A DNA stretch of 48,943 bases from CAZHPA01 sp964533945 (GCA_964533945.1 CAZHPA010000011.1:1-48943); one strand, 5' to 3'; shown: positions 1 through 8,351, counted from the first letter of the stretch. Numbers and translations: made by a program. The notes: generated by a model not told the origin, from the letters alone.

Positions 1-211
1 TTTTTTAAACCTTCCGCTTTTTCCGTATCCCCTTTATATATTTAAAAAGAACGCTTTAATTCAATACAAAAATTAATGTTTGACATAGTATGTATGTAAA
101 ATTTGGCTTCAAACTAACATTTAATGTAGTTTATATGCAAATTTTCACTTAAAAGTAAAAGTTTAATGATATTTTTGTTAATTTATTAGCTTTTGCATTC
201 AAACAAAACTA

Positions 212-240
212 TAGACAAACAACTATTTCGCCTATATAAT
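212..240 (+). promoter_or_regulatory. Candidate sigma-A promoter of mgtE
   Basis: TAGACA (212-217) and TATAAT (235-240) are separated by exactly 17 bases, close to the vegetative consensus. The predicted transcript would begin about 10 bases before the mgtE ribosome binding site, so there is no room for a magnesium riboswitch leader. Upstream, bases 1-211 hold no gene that I can see. Confidence 0.6.
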
Positions 241-266
241 CTAATTTATAGGTGGAGGTGGTAAGT

Positions 267-1601
267 TTGTTTGAAGAATATTATGAATTAATTGCGAAAA
301 AGAAATATCGCATTTTAAAAGACAAGCTGGCGAGTTTGAACGAGGCAGACATTGCCTCTTTTATTGAAGAACTGCCCCAAGAAAAAGCAACTTTAGTGTT
401 TAGGACACTTCCAAAAGAAATGGCAGCGGAAGTTTTTTCGTTTATGCCCGTTGATATTCAACAACATATAATAAGCACAATAACAGACCGTGAATTATCT
501 TTTATAATAGAGGATTTGTTTGTTGATGATGCAGTTGACCTTTTAGAAGAATTGCCGGCAAATGTAGTTAAGCGTGTTTTATTAAATACAAAGCCAGATA
601 CAAGAACGCTTATTAATCAGTTTCTGCAATATGCCGAAAATTCGGCAGGAAGCATTATGACAGCCGAATTTGTTGACCTTAGGAAGACTATGAAGGTTAA
701 AGATGCAATTTTAAGAATTAGGCGACGCGGCATAGATAAAGAAACTATATATATATGTTATGTAACAGACGAAAATAGGCATTTAGAAGGCACTGTTTCA
801 ATTAAAACATTGCTTTTGGCAAATGATGATGAAATAATTGAAGATATTATGGACATAAACCCAATTTATGTAACAACAACCGACGACAGAGAAGACGTTG
901 CCAAGTTATTTTTAAAGTATGGGTTTGTGTCTATTCCTGTTGTTGATATTGAAAAGCGGCTTGTTGGAATTGTTACGGTTGATGATGCCGTTGACGTTAT
1001 AGAACAAGAAGCAACGGAAGACTTTGAAAAGATGGCAGCAATGCTTCCTTCTGAAAAGCCATATTTAAAAACTAGCGTTGCGGCGCTTTCTAAAAACAGA
1101 ATTATTTGGCTTCTGGTATTAATGTTTTCGGCTATGGTAACAGGTAGAGTTTTGGAAGAATATGAAAATGCCTTTTCAGTGCTTCCTGTACTTGTTACGT
1201 TTATCCCAATGCTTACGGATACAGGCGGAAATGCCGGTGCTCAAAGCTCGACGCTTATAATTCGCGGTATGGCGCTTAATGAAATAAGAATGAAAGACTT
1301 TTTCAAGGTATTTTGGAAAGAGTTTAGAGTTAGCCTAGTTGTTGGGCTTGCGCTGTCTGTTGCCAATTATATAAGACTTACGCTATCTTATCCCGGTCAA
1401 CAAATGATGGCAATAACCGTTGTTCTTAGCCTATACGCAACAGTTATTATAGCAAAAACAGTCGGCGGACTTCTTCCTATGCTTGCAAGATTAATTAAAG
1501 CAGACCCAGCAATTATGGCAGCTCCCATTATTACAACTGTTGTTGATGCATTTTCTTTGGTAATATATTTTTCAATGGCGCAAAAGTTATTGGGTGTTTA
1601 A
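267..1601 (+). CDS. mgtE: Magnesium transporter MgtE
   Basis: This is a gated Mg2+ channel of the cytoplasmic membrane. The 444-residue protein has the family layout: an acidic helical N domain (about 1-130), two CBS domains (about 130-255) that sense cytosolic Mg2+, a connecting helix, and a five-helix membrane domain from about 280. The membrane part contains the conserved GGNAGAQS stretch and the TTVVD motif, whose Asp lines the Mg2+ site in studied homologues. I chose TTG at 267 because GGAGG at 254-258 lies 8 bases upstream of it. A GTG at 252 in the same frame would precede the ribosome binding site. A rhomboid protease lies 5 kb downstream, and in Bacillus the rhomboid YqgP is known to cleave MgtE. 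Confidence 0.95.
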   Translation: MFEEYYELIAKKKYRILKDKLASLNEADIASFIEELPQEKATLVFRTLPKEMAAEVFSFMPVDIQQHIISTITDRELSFIIEDLFVDDAVDLLEELPANVVKRVLLNTKPDTRTLINQFLQYAENSAGSIMTAEFVDLRKTMKVKDAILRIRRRGIDKETIYICYVTDENRHLEGTVSIKTLLLANDDEIIEDIMDINPIYVTTTDDREDVAKLFLKYGFVSIPVVDIEKRLVGIVTVDDAVDVIEQEATEDFEKMAAMLPSEKPYLKTSVAALSKNRIIWLLVLMFSAMVTGRVLEEYENAFSVLPVLVTFIPMLTDTGGNAGAQSSTLIIRGMALNEIRMKDFFKVFWKEFRVSLVVGLALSVANYIRLTLSYPGQQMMAITVVLSLYATVIIAKTVGGLLPMLARLIKADPAIMAAPIITTVVDAFSLVIYFSMAQKLLGV

Positions 1602-1674
1602 TTATGCAATAAAACAAGGCATTAGACCTAAATAAAGCGAAGCTATTCTTTTAATATAGAAAGGATAATGCCTA

Positions 1675-2760
1675 ATGAGTGGTATATCAAAAAAAGAGTA
1701 TGATATTTATGGTAATCTTATATTAAATATACAAATAAACACATGTACGTACAATGTTAATAGCGAAGATTACATTAATTTCATAAATGGCAACTATCCT
1801 GCCTATGTTGAGATAATTGGAAAAATTGCAAAATGCACATATGGTCATTACACTTCCATGAAATATGATGAAAAAAACAATCTAATAGAAGCAGATGGAA
1901 TTTACTATGACTCAAAATCGTATCACAGGCAAATCGAGAAATATATTTACACATATTCAATTGATGGCTTAATGCTTGAGAAATTATGGTTTTCTATAGG
2001 AGAACCTCTTAGAAACAAAACAAAAATATATAGCGACTTAATAGAAGTTACCCATATTGTATACGAATATGATAAAAACAACAATCCCCTAAAAGAATTG
2101 CTGTATAAATATAACGTGCCGTCTGACTTTGATTTTAACCAAAATAAGTTGGAACAAAAGCATTTTTTATCAATGGAATATTATGTAAATAGTTACAATG
2201 ATGACAACCGTCTAATCAAAGTTATTAAGAAAAGTGATGGTCATTGGTTTGATTATAAAGGTCATCCTTATTGGCAAGATGGCTTTGAAACCGTTGTGTT
2301 CGATGAAATCACATACCAAGACGGCAAGGTAAAATCCAAGAAGTTAGAAAATGAGAATACTGCAATATATTTCTATGTGCAAGACAGTTTACAAAAAGAA
2401 GAAATATACGGATTAACAGGCGTTCTATTGAAGACAACGCTTTTTGAAACTATTGGAAACAGAATAAAGAAAATACTTATTAGTCCTGCCAATGATGGTT
2501 TTCTTTGGTTTTTTTCAGAATTTGATAATAAATCATGCGGCGTTGAAATTGAAGAAGATATTGTTACACCAGATATTCTAACCTCTATATATGAACATAT
2601 CATTCATAGCCTAAAAGCAAAAGGGTTGAATGAGCATGGCGGATTTGGTATTTTCTTATATTCTCCAGATTTAGATATAAATACGTTTGAAAAAGAATTA
2701 GATAGCATAGTAAACATTTATAAGACCAAATATAACATTGAACTTATACACACTTTTTGA
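1675..2760 (+). CDS. Uncharacterised protein with YD-repeat-like motifs
   Basis: I do not recognise a named family for this 361-residue protein. It has no signal peptide or membrane segment. The first 230 residues repeat short motifs such as EYDIYGNLI, KYDEKNNLI, EYDKNNNPL and SYNDDNRLI. These resemble degenerate RHS/YD repeats, which form beta strands. The C-terminal 70 residues look alpha/beta, with a helix-rich end. The start is supported by GAAAGGA at 1659-1665, 9 bases before the ATG. It stands alone between mgtE and a terminator. A free-standing immunity-type or orphan RHS-like protein is possible, but there is no neighbouring toxin. Confidence 0.7.
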   Translation: MSGISKKEYDIYGNLILNIQINTCTYNVNSEDYINFINGNYPAYVEIIGKIAKCTYGHYTSMKYDEKNNLIEADGIYYDSKSYHRQIEKYIYTYSIDGLMLEKLWFSIGEPLRNKTKIYSDLIEVTHIVYEYDKNNNPLKELLYKYNVPSDFDFNQNKLEQKHFLSMEYYVNSYNDDNRLIKVIKKSDGHWFDYKGHPYWQDGFETVVFDEITYQDGKVKSKKLENENTAIYFYVQDSLQKEEIYGLTGVLLKTTLFETIGNRIKKILISPANDGFLWFFSEFDNKSCGVEIEEDIVTPDILTSIYEHIIHSLKAKGLNEHGGFGIFLYSPDLDINTFEKELDSIVNIYKTKYNIELIHTF

Positions 2761-2849
2761 AGCTTTGAAACATTTAAAAATGCTTAAGCTTGAATTTATT
2801 AGAAGCGCATTGCGTAATTTTGGCGGTTATAGTGCTTCAAGCTAACTTT

Positions 2850-2883
2850 TTAACTTAACTAAAATTAGTTAAGTTAATTTTTT
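2850..2883 (+). terminator. Intrinsic terminator after the YD-like gene
   Basis: A perfect 13-base inverted repeat (2850-2862 with 2865-2877, two-base loop) is followed by six T residues. It ends the plus-strand gene. Its downstream arm overlaps the last codons of the convergent membrane-protein gene, whose stop codon at 2869-2871 lies inside the stem. Confidence 0.8.
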
Positions 2884-3909
2884 AACAACAACAACAAATA
2901 TTGGTCCTAATATAAGTCCAAAAACACCAAAAAGTCTAAAGCCAATATAAATAGACATTAGCATTATTAAAGGATGAATGCCAAGCTGTGTTCCTAAAAT
3001 TCTTGGCTCTAAAGTTTGCCTTGTTAATATAATTGTGCAATATATTACAAAAAGCCCAATTGCCCTTGCAATATTTCCAGAAGCCAAGCTTAAAATAAGC
3101 CACGGAATTATTATAAATCCGCTTCCAAAAATGGGCAGAGCATCAACAACGGCAATAATTAAACCTAAAAATAGTGCATATGGATAGCCTATTAATAAAA
3201 GCCCAGAAATTGTAATTGTTGCAATTATGCTCATAATAATTATTTCTGCTTTAAAATAGCCTGCCAATGCAATAATTAATTGTTCTTTTGCAACAACATA
3301 TGTGCTTGTTATTGCGTTTGGAAGCTTTTTTGCAACATTTGTTCTAATTAAACTTTTATCTTTAATAAAGAAGAATGTTGATATAATGCATAAAATGAAA
3401 GACATAAAAAAATTAGGAACTACTTTAAATAAATTTTTAGAGCCTTCTTTCATGCCCGAACCTAATGCAGATTTTATAAATTCGTTTGAAGACAATGTTA
3501 GCATATCAATGGCATTTCTAACTTCAAAAGGCATTACATTAAAAAAGTTATTGTATTTAACTTTAATTCCATCTGTAACTTTGTTTACATCGTCCATATA
3601 TATTGGAACGTTTTCCATAAAAGCAATGCCTTGTTGGGTAATACTTGAAACAAGCCATGTGCCTAAAAAACCAATTATAAAAACTAATAAAATTATGCTG
3701 AAGAAAGCGGAAAGACAAACGCCAAACTTCAGCTTTTTAATTAAAAAATTAACAACAGGAGCAAGCATTAAAGATATTAAAAAACCAAAAACAAATGGAG
3801 CAACATAAGTAAATATATATGCAAAAAATATATAAAAAAGTATAGCAATTAAAACTATCTGCAATAGTTTGCCTATTTCGTCTTTGTGTTCTTTATAAAA
3901 TTCAAGCAT
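2869..3909 (-). CDS. AI-2E family transporter, YtvI-like
   Basis: This 346-residue polytopic membrane protein belongs to the AI-2E exporter/PerM family. It has paired hydrophobic helices at about 14-75, a long soluble stretch at about 85-155, and four or more helices from about 160 to the end. Motifs typical of the family include the VDALPIFGSG segment and the late PRILGTQLGIHPL segment. The size matches Bacillus YtvI, a sporulation-associated membrane protein, but members also include permeases of unrelated or unknown substrate. The start has a purine-rich site (AAGGGA) and a good promoter 80 bases upstream. It is transcribed alone. Confidence 0.85.
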   Translation of the reverse strand: MLEFYKEHKDEIGKLLQIVLIAILFYIFFAYIFTYVAPFVFGFLISLMLAPVVNFLIKKLKFGVCLSAFFSIILLVFIIGFLGTWLVSSITQQGIAFMENVPIYMDDVNKVTDGIKVKYNNFFNVMPFEVRNAIDMLTLSSNEFIKSALGSGMKEGSKNLFKVVPNFFMSFILCIISTFFFIKDKSLIRTNVAKKLPNAITSTYVVAKEQLIIALAGYFKAEIIIMSIIATITISGLLLIGYPYALFLGLIIAVVDALPIFGSGFIIIPWLILSLASGNIARAIGLFVIYCTIILTRQTLEPRILGTQLGIHPLIMLMSIYIGFRLFGVFGLILGPIFVVVVKKLT

Positions 3910-3989
3910 ATAATTTTAGTCCCTTCCAAATTAAGTGCAAATTCTAAATTAAGTTCAAGCCTTTAATCCAGTTTATGTTAACTTTTCTA

Positions 3990-4018
3990 ATTATAGTAAA
4001 AAATACTTTTAATGTAAA
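3990..4018 (-). promoter_or_regulatory. Candidate sigma-A promoter of the YtvI-like gene
   Basis: Read on the minus strand, TTTACA (4018-4013) and TATAAT (3995-3990) are spaced by 17 bases. It lies about 80 bases before the start codon at 3909. The 238-base gap 3910-4147 also has to hold the divergent sigma-factor promoter. A CGTCTA at 4108 resembles an ECF -10 element, but I see no matching GAAC-type -35 at the right distance. Confidence 0.6.
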
Positions 4019-4147
4019 ACAATTTAGTGCGCTAAAAAAATATATAAACCGACAAAAAATAATTTATAAAATATTTTTTAAAACTTCGTCTTTTTAGGGT
4101 TCTAAATCGTCTAATAAATATAAAGAAAAGCAAGGGGTGGAAGAAAA

Positions 4148-4618
4148 ATTAAGGAGGAACTAGAAAAGTTTTTAATCGAAAATCAAAAATCTTTTTATCG
4201 TCTTGCATTTACCTACGTCCGCAACAAAGATGCCGCACTCGATGTTGTTAATGAAGCCGTTGTTAACGCTTTAAGTTCGTATAAAAGCATTAAAGAACCA
4301 GCATATATTAAAACTTGGTTCTATAGAATTTTAATTAATGCTTCTATTAGTGCAATTCGTAAAAACAATAAATATATCTTAGCAGATGAAGCGAAGCTTG
4401 AAAAAGAAGTATTTGAAGACAACGATTTTTCCGAAACTATAGACTTATATAATGCAATAACTAATTTACCCAAAGACTACAAAACGGTTATTGAGCTTAG
4501 GTTTTTTGAAGATATGAAAATTTCGGAAATATCTAAAATAACAAATGCTGCCGAAAGTACAGTTAAATCACGCATACAATCGGCTCTTAAAAAGCTTATG
4601 AAATATTTAAATGCCTAA
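4148..4618 (+). CDS. sigV: ECF RNA polymerase sigma factor, SigV type, with apparent AUU start
   Basis: This is a group 4 sigma factor of 156 residues. Region 2 is at about 8-70 (FYRLAFTYVRNKDAALD, then the TWFYRILIN segment). Region 4 is at about 100-156, with LPKDYKTVIELRFFEDM followed by the STVKSR helix-turn-helix. The frame is open from the stop at 4121, but no ATG, GTG or TTG occurs in it before codons deep in region 4. The codon ATT at 4148 lies 7 bases after AGGGGTGG (4133-4140), and the following residues KEELEKFL match where this family begins. I therefore infer AUU initiation. A sequencing error or an inactivating ATG-to-ATT change is the alternative. The anti-sigma gene follows directly. 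The assignment to SigV rests on that RsiV-like partner. Confidence 0.8.
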   Translation: MKEELEKFLIENQKSFYRLAFTYVRNKDAALDVVNEAVVNALSSYKSIKEPAYIKTWFYRILINASISAIRKNNKYILADEAKLEKEVFEDNDFSETIDLYNAITNLPKDYKTVIELRFFEDMKISEISKITNAAESTVKSRIQSALKKLMKYLNA

Positions 4619-4663
4619 TATACGAATTGAGAGATTAATTAATAAATAAAGGAGGTATTGGGC

Positions 4664-5545
4664 GTGGATAATTTGGAGCGAAAAATTAAAGAAGCGGCAA
4701 AAATTTACGAAAGTATTGAAATACCAAACGAACTAGACGGCATAATTAAAAATCAAATTAAAAAATATAATTCAAAGAGGAGAATGTTAGAAATGTTGAA
4801 AAAGACAATAGCATTAACTGCAGCTGCAGCTGCTGCATTTGTAATAACAATTAATTCAAGTTCCGCGGTTGCATATGCACTATACGAAATGCCCATTATA
4901 GGAAACTTTGCTCGTGTTATTACGTTTAGAGAGTATAAATATGTAGATGATGTTCAAGACGTTAATGTTAAAGTTCCTGTTGTTAAAGATACCGGCAACG
5001 AAAATCTTGAAGCAAAAATAAACACAGAAATTCAGCAAAAAATGGATGCTATAATTGCAGAAGCAGAACAAAAAGCCGCCGAATATAAAAAAGCATTTTT
5101 AGAAACAGGTGGAAAAGAAGAAGATTTTGTTCAAAGACCAATATTTGCAGACTTTGAAAAGAAGTATTCGGATGAAAATGTTTTGTCTTTCATAATTAAT
5201 TCTGTTCAAGTAGTTGGTAATTCCGACAGCCAAACATATTTCTATAATATAGATTTAAAAACAGGCAAAAGCTTAAAAATTTCAGATGTTTTGGGAGAAA
5301 ATTATAAACAATTAGCAGATGAAAGCATTCAGAAGCAAATTGACGAACAAAACAAAGAAAACGGCGATATGCCATTGTATTTTAACGGTGAAAACGGAGT
5401 TGAAGGTTTTAGTGGAATAAATGAAGACCAAACGTTTTTTATAAACGAAAATGGAGAAGTTGTTGTTAAGTTTGCAAAATATGAAATAGCGCCGGGATAT
5501 TTAGGTATGCCTGAGTTTGTTGTTGGAAAAATGATTCAAAAATAA
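4664..5545 (+). CDS. rsiV: RsiV-like anti-sigma factor (DUF4163/DUF3298)
   Basis: This 293-residue type II membrane protein has a cytoplasmic N-terminal segment (about 1-45) that would bind the sigma factor. One membrane helix (about 46-68) ends in SSSAVAYA, which resembles a signal-peptidase site. An extracytoplasmic part with DUF4163-like and DUF3298-like regions fills about 80-293 (SFIINSVQ, FYNIDLKTGKSLKISDVL, FVVGKMIQ). In Bacillus, RsiV binds lysozyme and is then cleaved, freeing SigV for envelope defence. GTG at 4664 fits GGAGG at 4651-4655 with 8 bases between. A TTG at 4658 would be only 2 bases away. It follows the sigma gene by 45 bases. Confidence 0.85.
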   Translation: MDNLERKIKEAAKIYESIEIPNELDGIIKNQIKKYNSKRRMLEMLKKTIALTAAAAAAFVITINSSSAVAYALYEMPIIGNFARVITFREYKYVDDVQDVNVKVPVVKDTGNENLEAKINTEIQQKMDAIIAEAEQKAAEYKKAFLETGGKEEDFVQRPIFADFEKKYSDENVLSFIINSVQVVGNSDSQTYFYNIDLKTGKSLKISDVLGENYKQLADESIQKQIDEQNKENGDMPLYFNGENGVEGFSGINEDQTFFINENGEVVVKFAKYEIAPGYLGMPEFVVGKMIQK

Positions 5546-5570
5546 CAAATAGATAATGGGGGAATTTGAA

Positions 5571-5948
5571 ATGGAAAAAAATAATATAATGCAAACACTG
5601 CAAAAATTTTTTAATGGCTTTGATAATCTTGACGGCGAAATGGTTAAAGAAGCTTTTCATAGCAATGCCTTTTTCTACGATACAACAGAAGAAGGTGCAA
5701 AAGGCGTTCCCATTGAAACCATTTGCAATAACTTTTTACCGTTTATAAAAAACCACCCCGAACATATTTTTAATAAAGAAAAATGTAAAAAAGAAGTTGT
5801 TTTGCTTGACATTACAGGCGATGCTGCCGTTGCCAAGGTTGAATGGCGCTTTTCAAAGCTAACTATGACAGATTACTACACGTTGCTTAAAATAAACGGA
5901 ACATGGTATATTATGAACAAAGTTTGGCATACAAAATTCCATGAATAA
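5571..5948 (+). CDS. NTF2-fold, lumazine-binding-like protein
   Basis: This small soluble protein of 125 residues has an N-terminal helix pair (QTLQKFFNGFDNLDGEMVKEAF) followed by beta strands ending in YYTLLKINGTWYIMNKVWH. This is the pattern of the putative lumazine-binding/SnoaL-like NTF2 fold. There is no signal peptide. ATG at 5571 is preceded by GGGGGAA with 7 bases of spacing. An upstream in-frame ATG at 5556 would overlap that site. It lies 25 bases after the anti-sigma gene, so it is probably co-transcribed. The ligand or enzymatic role cannot be deduced. Confidence 0.75.
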   Translation: MEKNNIMQTLQKFFNGFDNLDGEMVKEAFHSNAFFYDTTEEGAKGVPIETICNNFLPFIKNHPEHIFNKEKCKKEVVLLDITGDAAVAKVEWRFSKLTMTDYYTLLKINGTWYIMNKVWHTKFHE

Positions 5949-5953
5949 TTTCT

Positions 5954-5991
5954 AAAAAAGCATATACCTTTTTATTAGATATATGCTTTTT
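5954..5991. terminator. Bidirectional terminator
   Basis: A 12-base stem (AAAAAGCATATA with TATATGCTTTTT) carries an A-tract on one side and a T-tract on the other. It serves both the sigma-factor operon on the plus strand and the rhomboid gene converging from the minus strand. Confidence 0.85.
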
Positions 5992-5998
5992 GCTTGCC

Positions 5999-7099
5999 TT
6001 ATTCAGATTTAGAGCTAAACAAAAACCCTATTAATAATCCGCCCAAAAGCCCTCCTAAATGCCCAAAATTGTCTATATTTGAATTTAAAAGCCCAAATGT
6101 AAACCCTACTGCAATATACAATAGCATTAAGTAAAAGGAAAGCCCGTCCATTGCTCTTTTTGAAATAAAAGTTCTTGAAACCGTAGCGCCAATTAAACCA
6201 TAAACAGCCCCCGAAGCACCAACAGAAACAGAATTTGTTAATAAAAGGCTTAAAATACTACCAAAAGTGCAAGAAGCAAAATAAATTATTATAAATTTAG
6301 CTTTGCCGTAATATTTTTCAACTCTTGTACCAAAAATATATATCCCTAAGCAGTTGCTGGCAAGGTGCAAAATATTTGCGTGTAAAAATGTAGCTGTTAT
6401 AAGCCTGTAGTATTGGTGCTGCTCTAATATAAGCTTTGGTATTAATGCGCCTTTTGAAAACAATAGCTCTCCGCTTTCTCCTAAATTCATAATTCCAAAA
6501 ATTAAAGCATTAATTGCAATTGCCAAAAAAGCAAAATACACATCTCTATCAACAGCACCAAACGGAGAGTTTGAAATAGCTTCTTGTGCAAGGTTTGAAA
6601 GTTCTATATTTTCTTTTGAAAGCAATTCAGAATCTAAACTTTTATTCAAACTTTTATTTAAGGTATTTTTTATTCCACCTATTTCAGTTGGTTGGTTTTC
6701 ATTAACAATAAAATCGCCTTTTTCTGGATTAATTCCCCAAAAAATATTAAAAATTTCTTGATTCTCAAAAGCCTCCCCATTTTCAACTAACTGTTTAACA
6801 ATATTTTGTTGCTTATTGAAAATTAAAATATAAACAACATGTATGTTTTTTGAATGAAAAACGGAATAATTGCTTTCCAAATGAGCTGTAAAGCCTTTCG
6901 TAAATTCTATAAGCTTATTTTCTTCTATAGCATCAACGTTAATTGCTAAAGCAAAGCAGAAAGAATTTCCAATCCGTTTTTCCATGCACAAATACTTAGT
7001 TTTTTCTGAAATGGATAAATCGTTTGGAAGAACTTTACTTAATTCAAAATCTTGAAGTATTAAGTTTTTATATAGATTTGCCACAAAATTTAAAAACAT
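5999..7099 (-). CDS. Rhomboid intramembrane serine protease with N-terminal soluble domain
   Basis: This protein of 366 residues cleaves membrane proteins within the bilayer. Residues 1-175 form a soluble domain, as in Bacillus YqgP (GluP). Six or seven membrane helices follow from about 185. The catalytic dyad is visible: Ser296 in GASGAVYG and His347 in NFGHLGGLLGG. The HANILHLASN segment supplies the conserved His and Asn of the second helix. Unlike YqgP, there is no C-terminal TPR extension. It is the last gene of an SPFH-RHH-rhomboid run and starts 3 bases after the ribbon-helix-helix gene. YqgP targets include MgtE, which is encoded at the start of this window. Confidence 0.92.
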   Translation of the reverse strand: MFLNFVANLYKNLILQDFELSKVLPNDLSISEKTKYLCMEKRIGNSFCFALAINVDAIEENKLIEFTKGFTAHLESNYSVFHSKNIHVVYILIFNKQQNIVKQLVENGEAFENQEIFNIFWGINPEKGDFIVNENQPTEIGGIKNTLNKSLNKSLDSELLSKENIELSNLAQEAISNSPFGAVDRDVYFAFLAIAINALIFGIMNLGESGELLFSKGALIPKLILEQHQYYRLITATFLHANILHLASNCLGIYIFGTRVEKYYGKAKFIIIYFASCTFGSILSLLLTNSVSVGASGAVYGLIGATVSRTFISKRAMDGLSFYLMLLYIAVGFTFGLLNSNIDNFGHLGGLLGGLLIGFLFSSKSE

Positions 7100-7102
7100 T
7101 AT

Positions 7103-7297
7103 TCATTCTCCCATAATTGTTGGGTTTTCTTGTGCTTTTTTGCGCTTTCTAACTGCCATAGTCAATATATATTCAATTTGCCCGTTAATAGACCGAAAGT
7201 CATCTTGCGCCCATGCGTTAATTTCATTCCATAGTTCCGGCGACACCCTAAGCAAAAACTGTTTTTTGCCGCTTTCACTATCTTCTTTCTTTGCCAT
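7103..7297 (-). CDS. Ribbon-helix-helix (Arc-like) DNA-binding protein
   Basis: This 64-residue basic protein contains the pattern KKQFLLRVSPELWNEINAWA. That reads as a beta strand, SPEL turn and first helix, followed by a second helix (SINGQIEYILTMAVRKRKK). It matches the Arc/MetJ ribbon-helix-helix fold, which binds DNA as a dimer. The gene begins 12 bases after the SPFH gene and ends just before the rhomboid gene, so the three are likely one transcript. I see no toxin partner, so an autoregulator of this small operon is a more economical idea than an antitoxin. Confidence 0.75.
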   Translation of the reverse strand: MAKKEDSESGKKQFLLRVSPELWNEINAWAQDDFRSINGQIEYILTMAVRKRKKAQENPTIMGE

Positions 7298-7309
7298 ACC
7301 ATCAACTCA

Positions 7310-8287
7310 TTAATATAAACTTCCGCTGTTAACAATAGGTTGTGCATCTTTATTTCCGCATAATACAACTAATAAATTAGATACCATTTGAGCCTTCCTT
7401 TCTTCATCAAGATTAACAATATTATTTTCGGAAAGCTTGGCAAGCGCCATTTCAACCATACCGACAGCACCTTCAACAATTTTTTGTCTTGCTGCAATTA
7501 TAGCAGCTGCTTGCTGTCTTTGCAACATGGCTGCAGCAATTTCGGGTGAATATGCCAAATGAGAAATTCTTGCTTCAATAATTTCTATTCCTGCCATTTC
7601 TGTACGGCTTTGCAATTCGTTTTTTAAAACATGGGCTATTTCTTGTGAACTTCCTCTAAGTGATTTTTCGTCACCTTCAGAAGATATGTCGTATGGGTAT
7701 AGTCTTGCAACGTGTCTAATTGCAGAATCGCATTGGGTTGAAACATATGTTTCAAAGTTTTCGACAGCAAAAACGGCTCTTGCTGGGTCGGTAATTTTCC
7801 AAATAACAACAACTCCAATTTCAATTGGGTTGCCTTCTAAATCGTTAACTTTTTGCTTTTCATTGTTTAATGTCATAGCTTTTAGCGAAACCTTTTTACT
7901 TGCCGAACTGTATGCTACATTAGTTCTGCCAACAACAGCCGATGGCTGCTTTGCAGTTGGATTTATTGCAACGCAAAATGGATTTACAAAAAAGAAACCT
8001 TCTTTTAAAAGTGTGCCGTAATATTTACCAAAAAGGGTTAAAACAAGTGCTTCGTTTGGATTAATTACTTTTAAACCTGCCATTAAAATTGGACCTACAA
8101 TGCCCATGCATATTGATGCAGAAACTGCAAGCGTTACACCTAAGACAGCCTCAGATTTATCGGCAAGCGTAACTCCGCACACTAAAGCGGCTATTGAAGC
8201 TATGTACAAAATAATAATTAAAAATAGCACAGAACCACCGTTTGTAGGGTTTAGCAGTTTTTGTTCTTGTTCTTTGTTTAATTGCAT
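7310..8287 (-). CDS. SPFH/Band 7 domain membrane protein
   Basis: This 325-residue protein has two N-terminal membrane helices (about 18-40 and 47-70). They are followed by a Band 7 domain (about 72-250: INPNEALVLTLFGKYYGTL, EGFFFVNPF, IEIGVVVIWKITDPARAVF, GIEIIEARISHLAYSPEIA) and an alanine-rich coiled coil ending in AAIIAARQ. SPFH proteins oligomerise into membrane scaffolds that organise microdomains and often partner proteases. The start has a perfect GGAGG site and a near-consensus promoter. It heads the operon with the ribbon-helix-helix and rhomboid genes. Confidence 0.9.
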   Translation of the reverse strand: MQLNKEQEQKLLNPTNGGSVLFLIIILYIASIAALVCGVTLADKSEAVLGVTLAVSASICMGIVGPILMAGLKVINPNEALVLTLFGKYYGTLLKEGFFFVNPFCVAINPTAKQPSAVVGRTNVAYSSASKKVSLKAMTLNNEKQKVNDLEGNPIEIGVVVIWKITDPARAVFAVENFETYVSTQCDSAIRHVARLYPYDISSEGDEKSLRGSSQEIAHVLKNELQSRTEMAGIEIIEARISHLAYSPEIAAAMLQRQQAAAIIAARQKIVEGAVGMVEMALAKLSENNIVNLDEERKAQMVSNLLVVLCGNKDAQPIVNSGSLY

Positions 8288-8322
8288 AATATTTCCTCCT
8301 TAAATATTAATATAATATTATT

Positions 8323-8351
8323 ATAATATCACAGCAGTATTAACGTGTCAA
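8323..8351 (-). promoter_or_regulatory. Strong sigma-A promoter of the SPFH operon
   Basis: On the minus strand, a perfect TTGACA (8351-8346) is followed after 17 bases by TATTAT (8328-8323). It lies about 36 bases upstream of the start codon at 8287. Confidence 0.8.

Noticed and set aside
1..266. Possible magnesium riboswitch (M-box) before mgtE
   Set aside because: The best promoter leaves only about 10-20 leader bases, and no M-box-like paired sequence is visible upstream.
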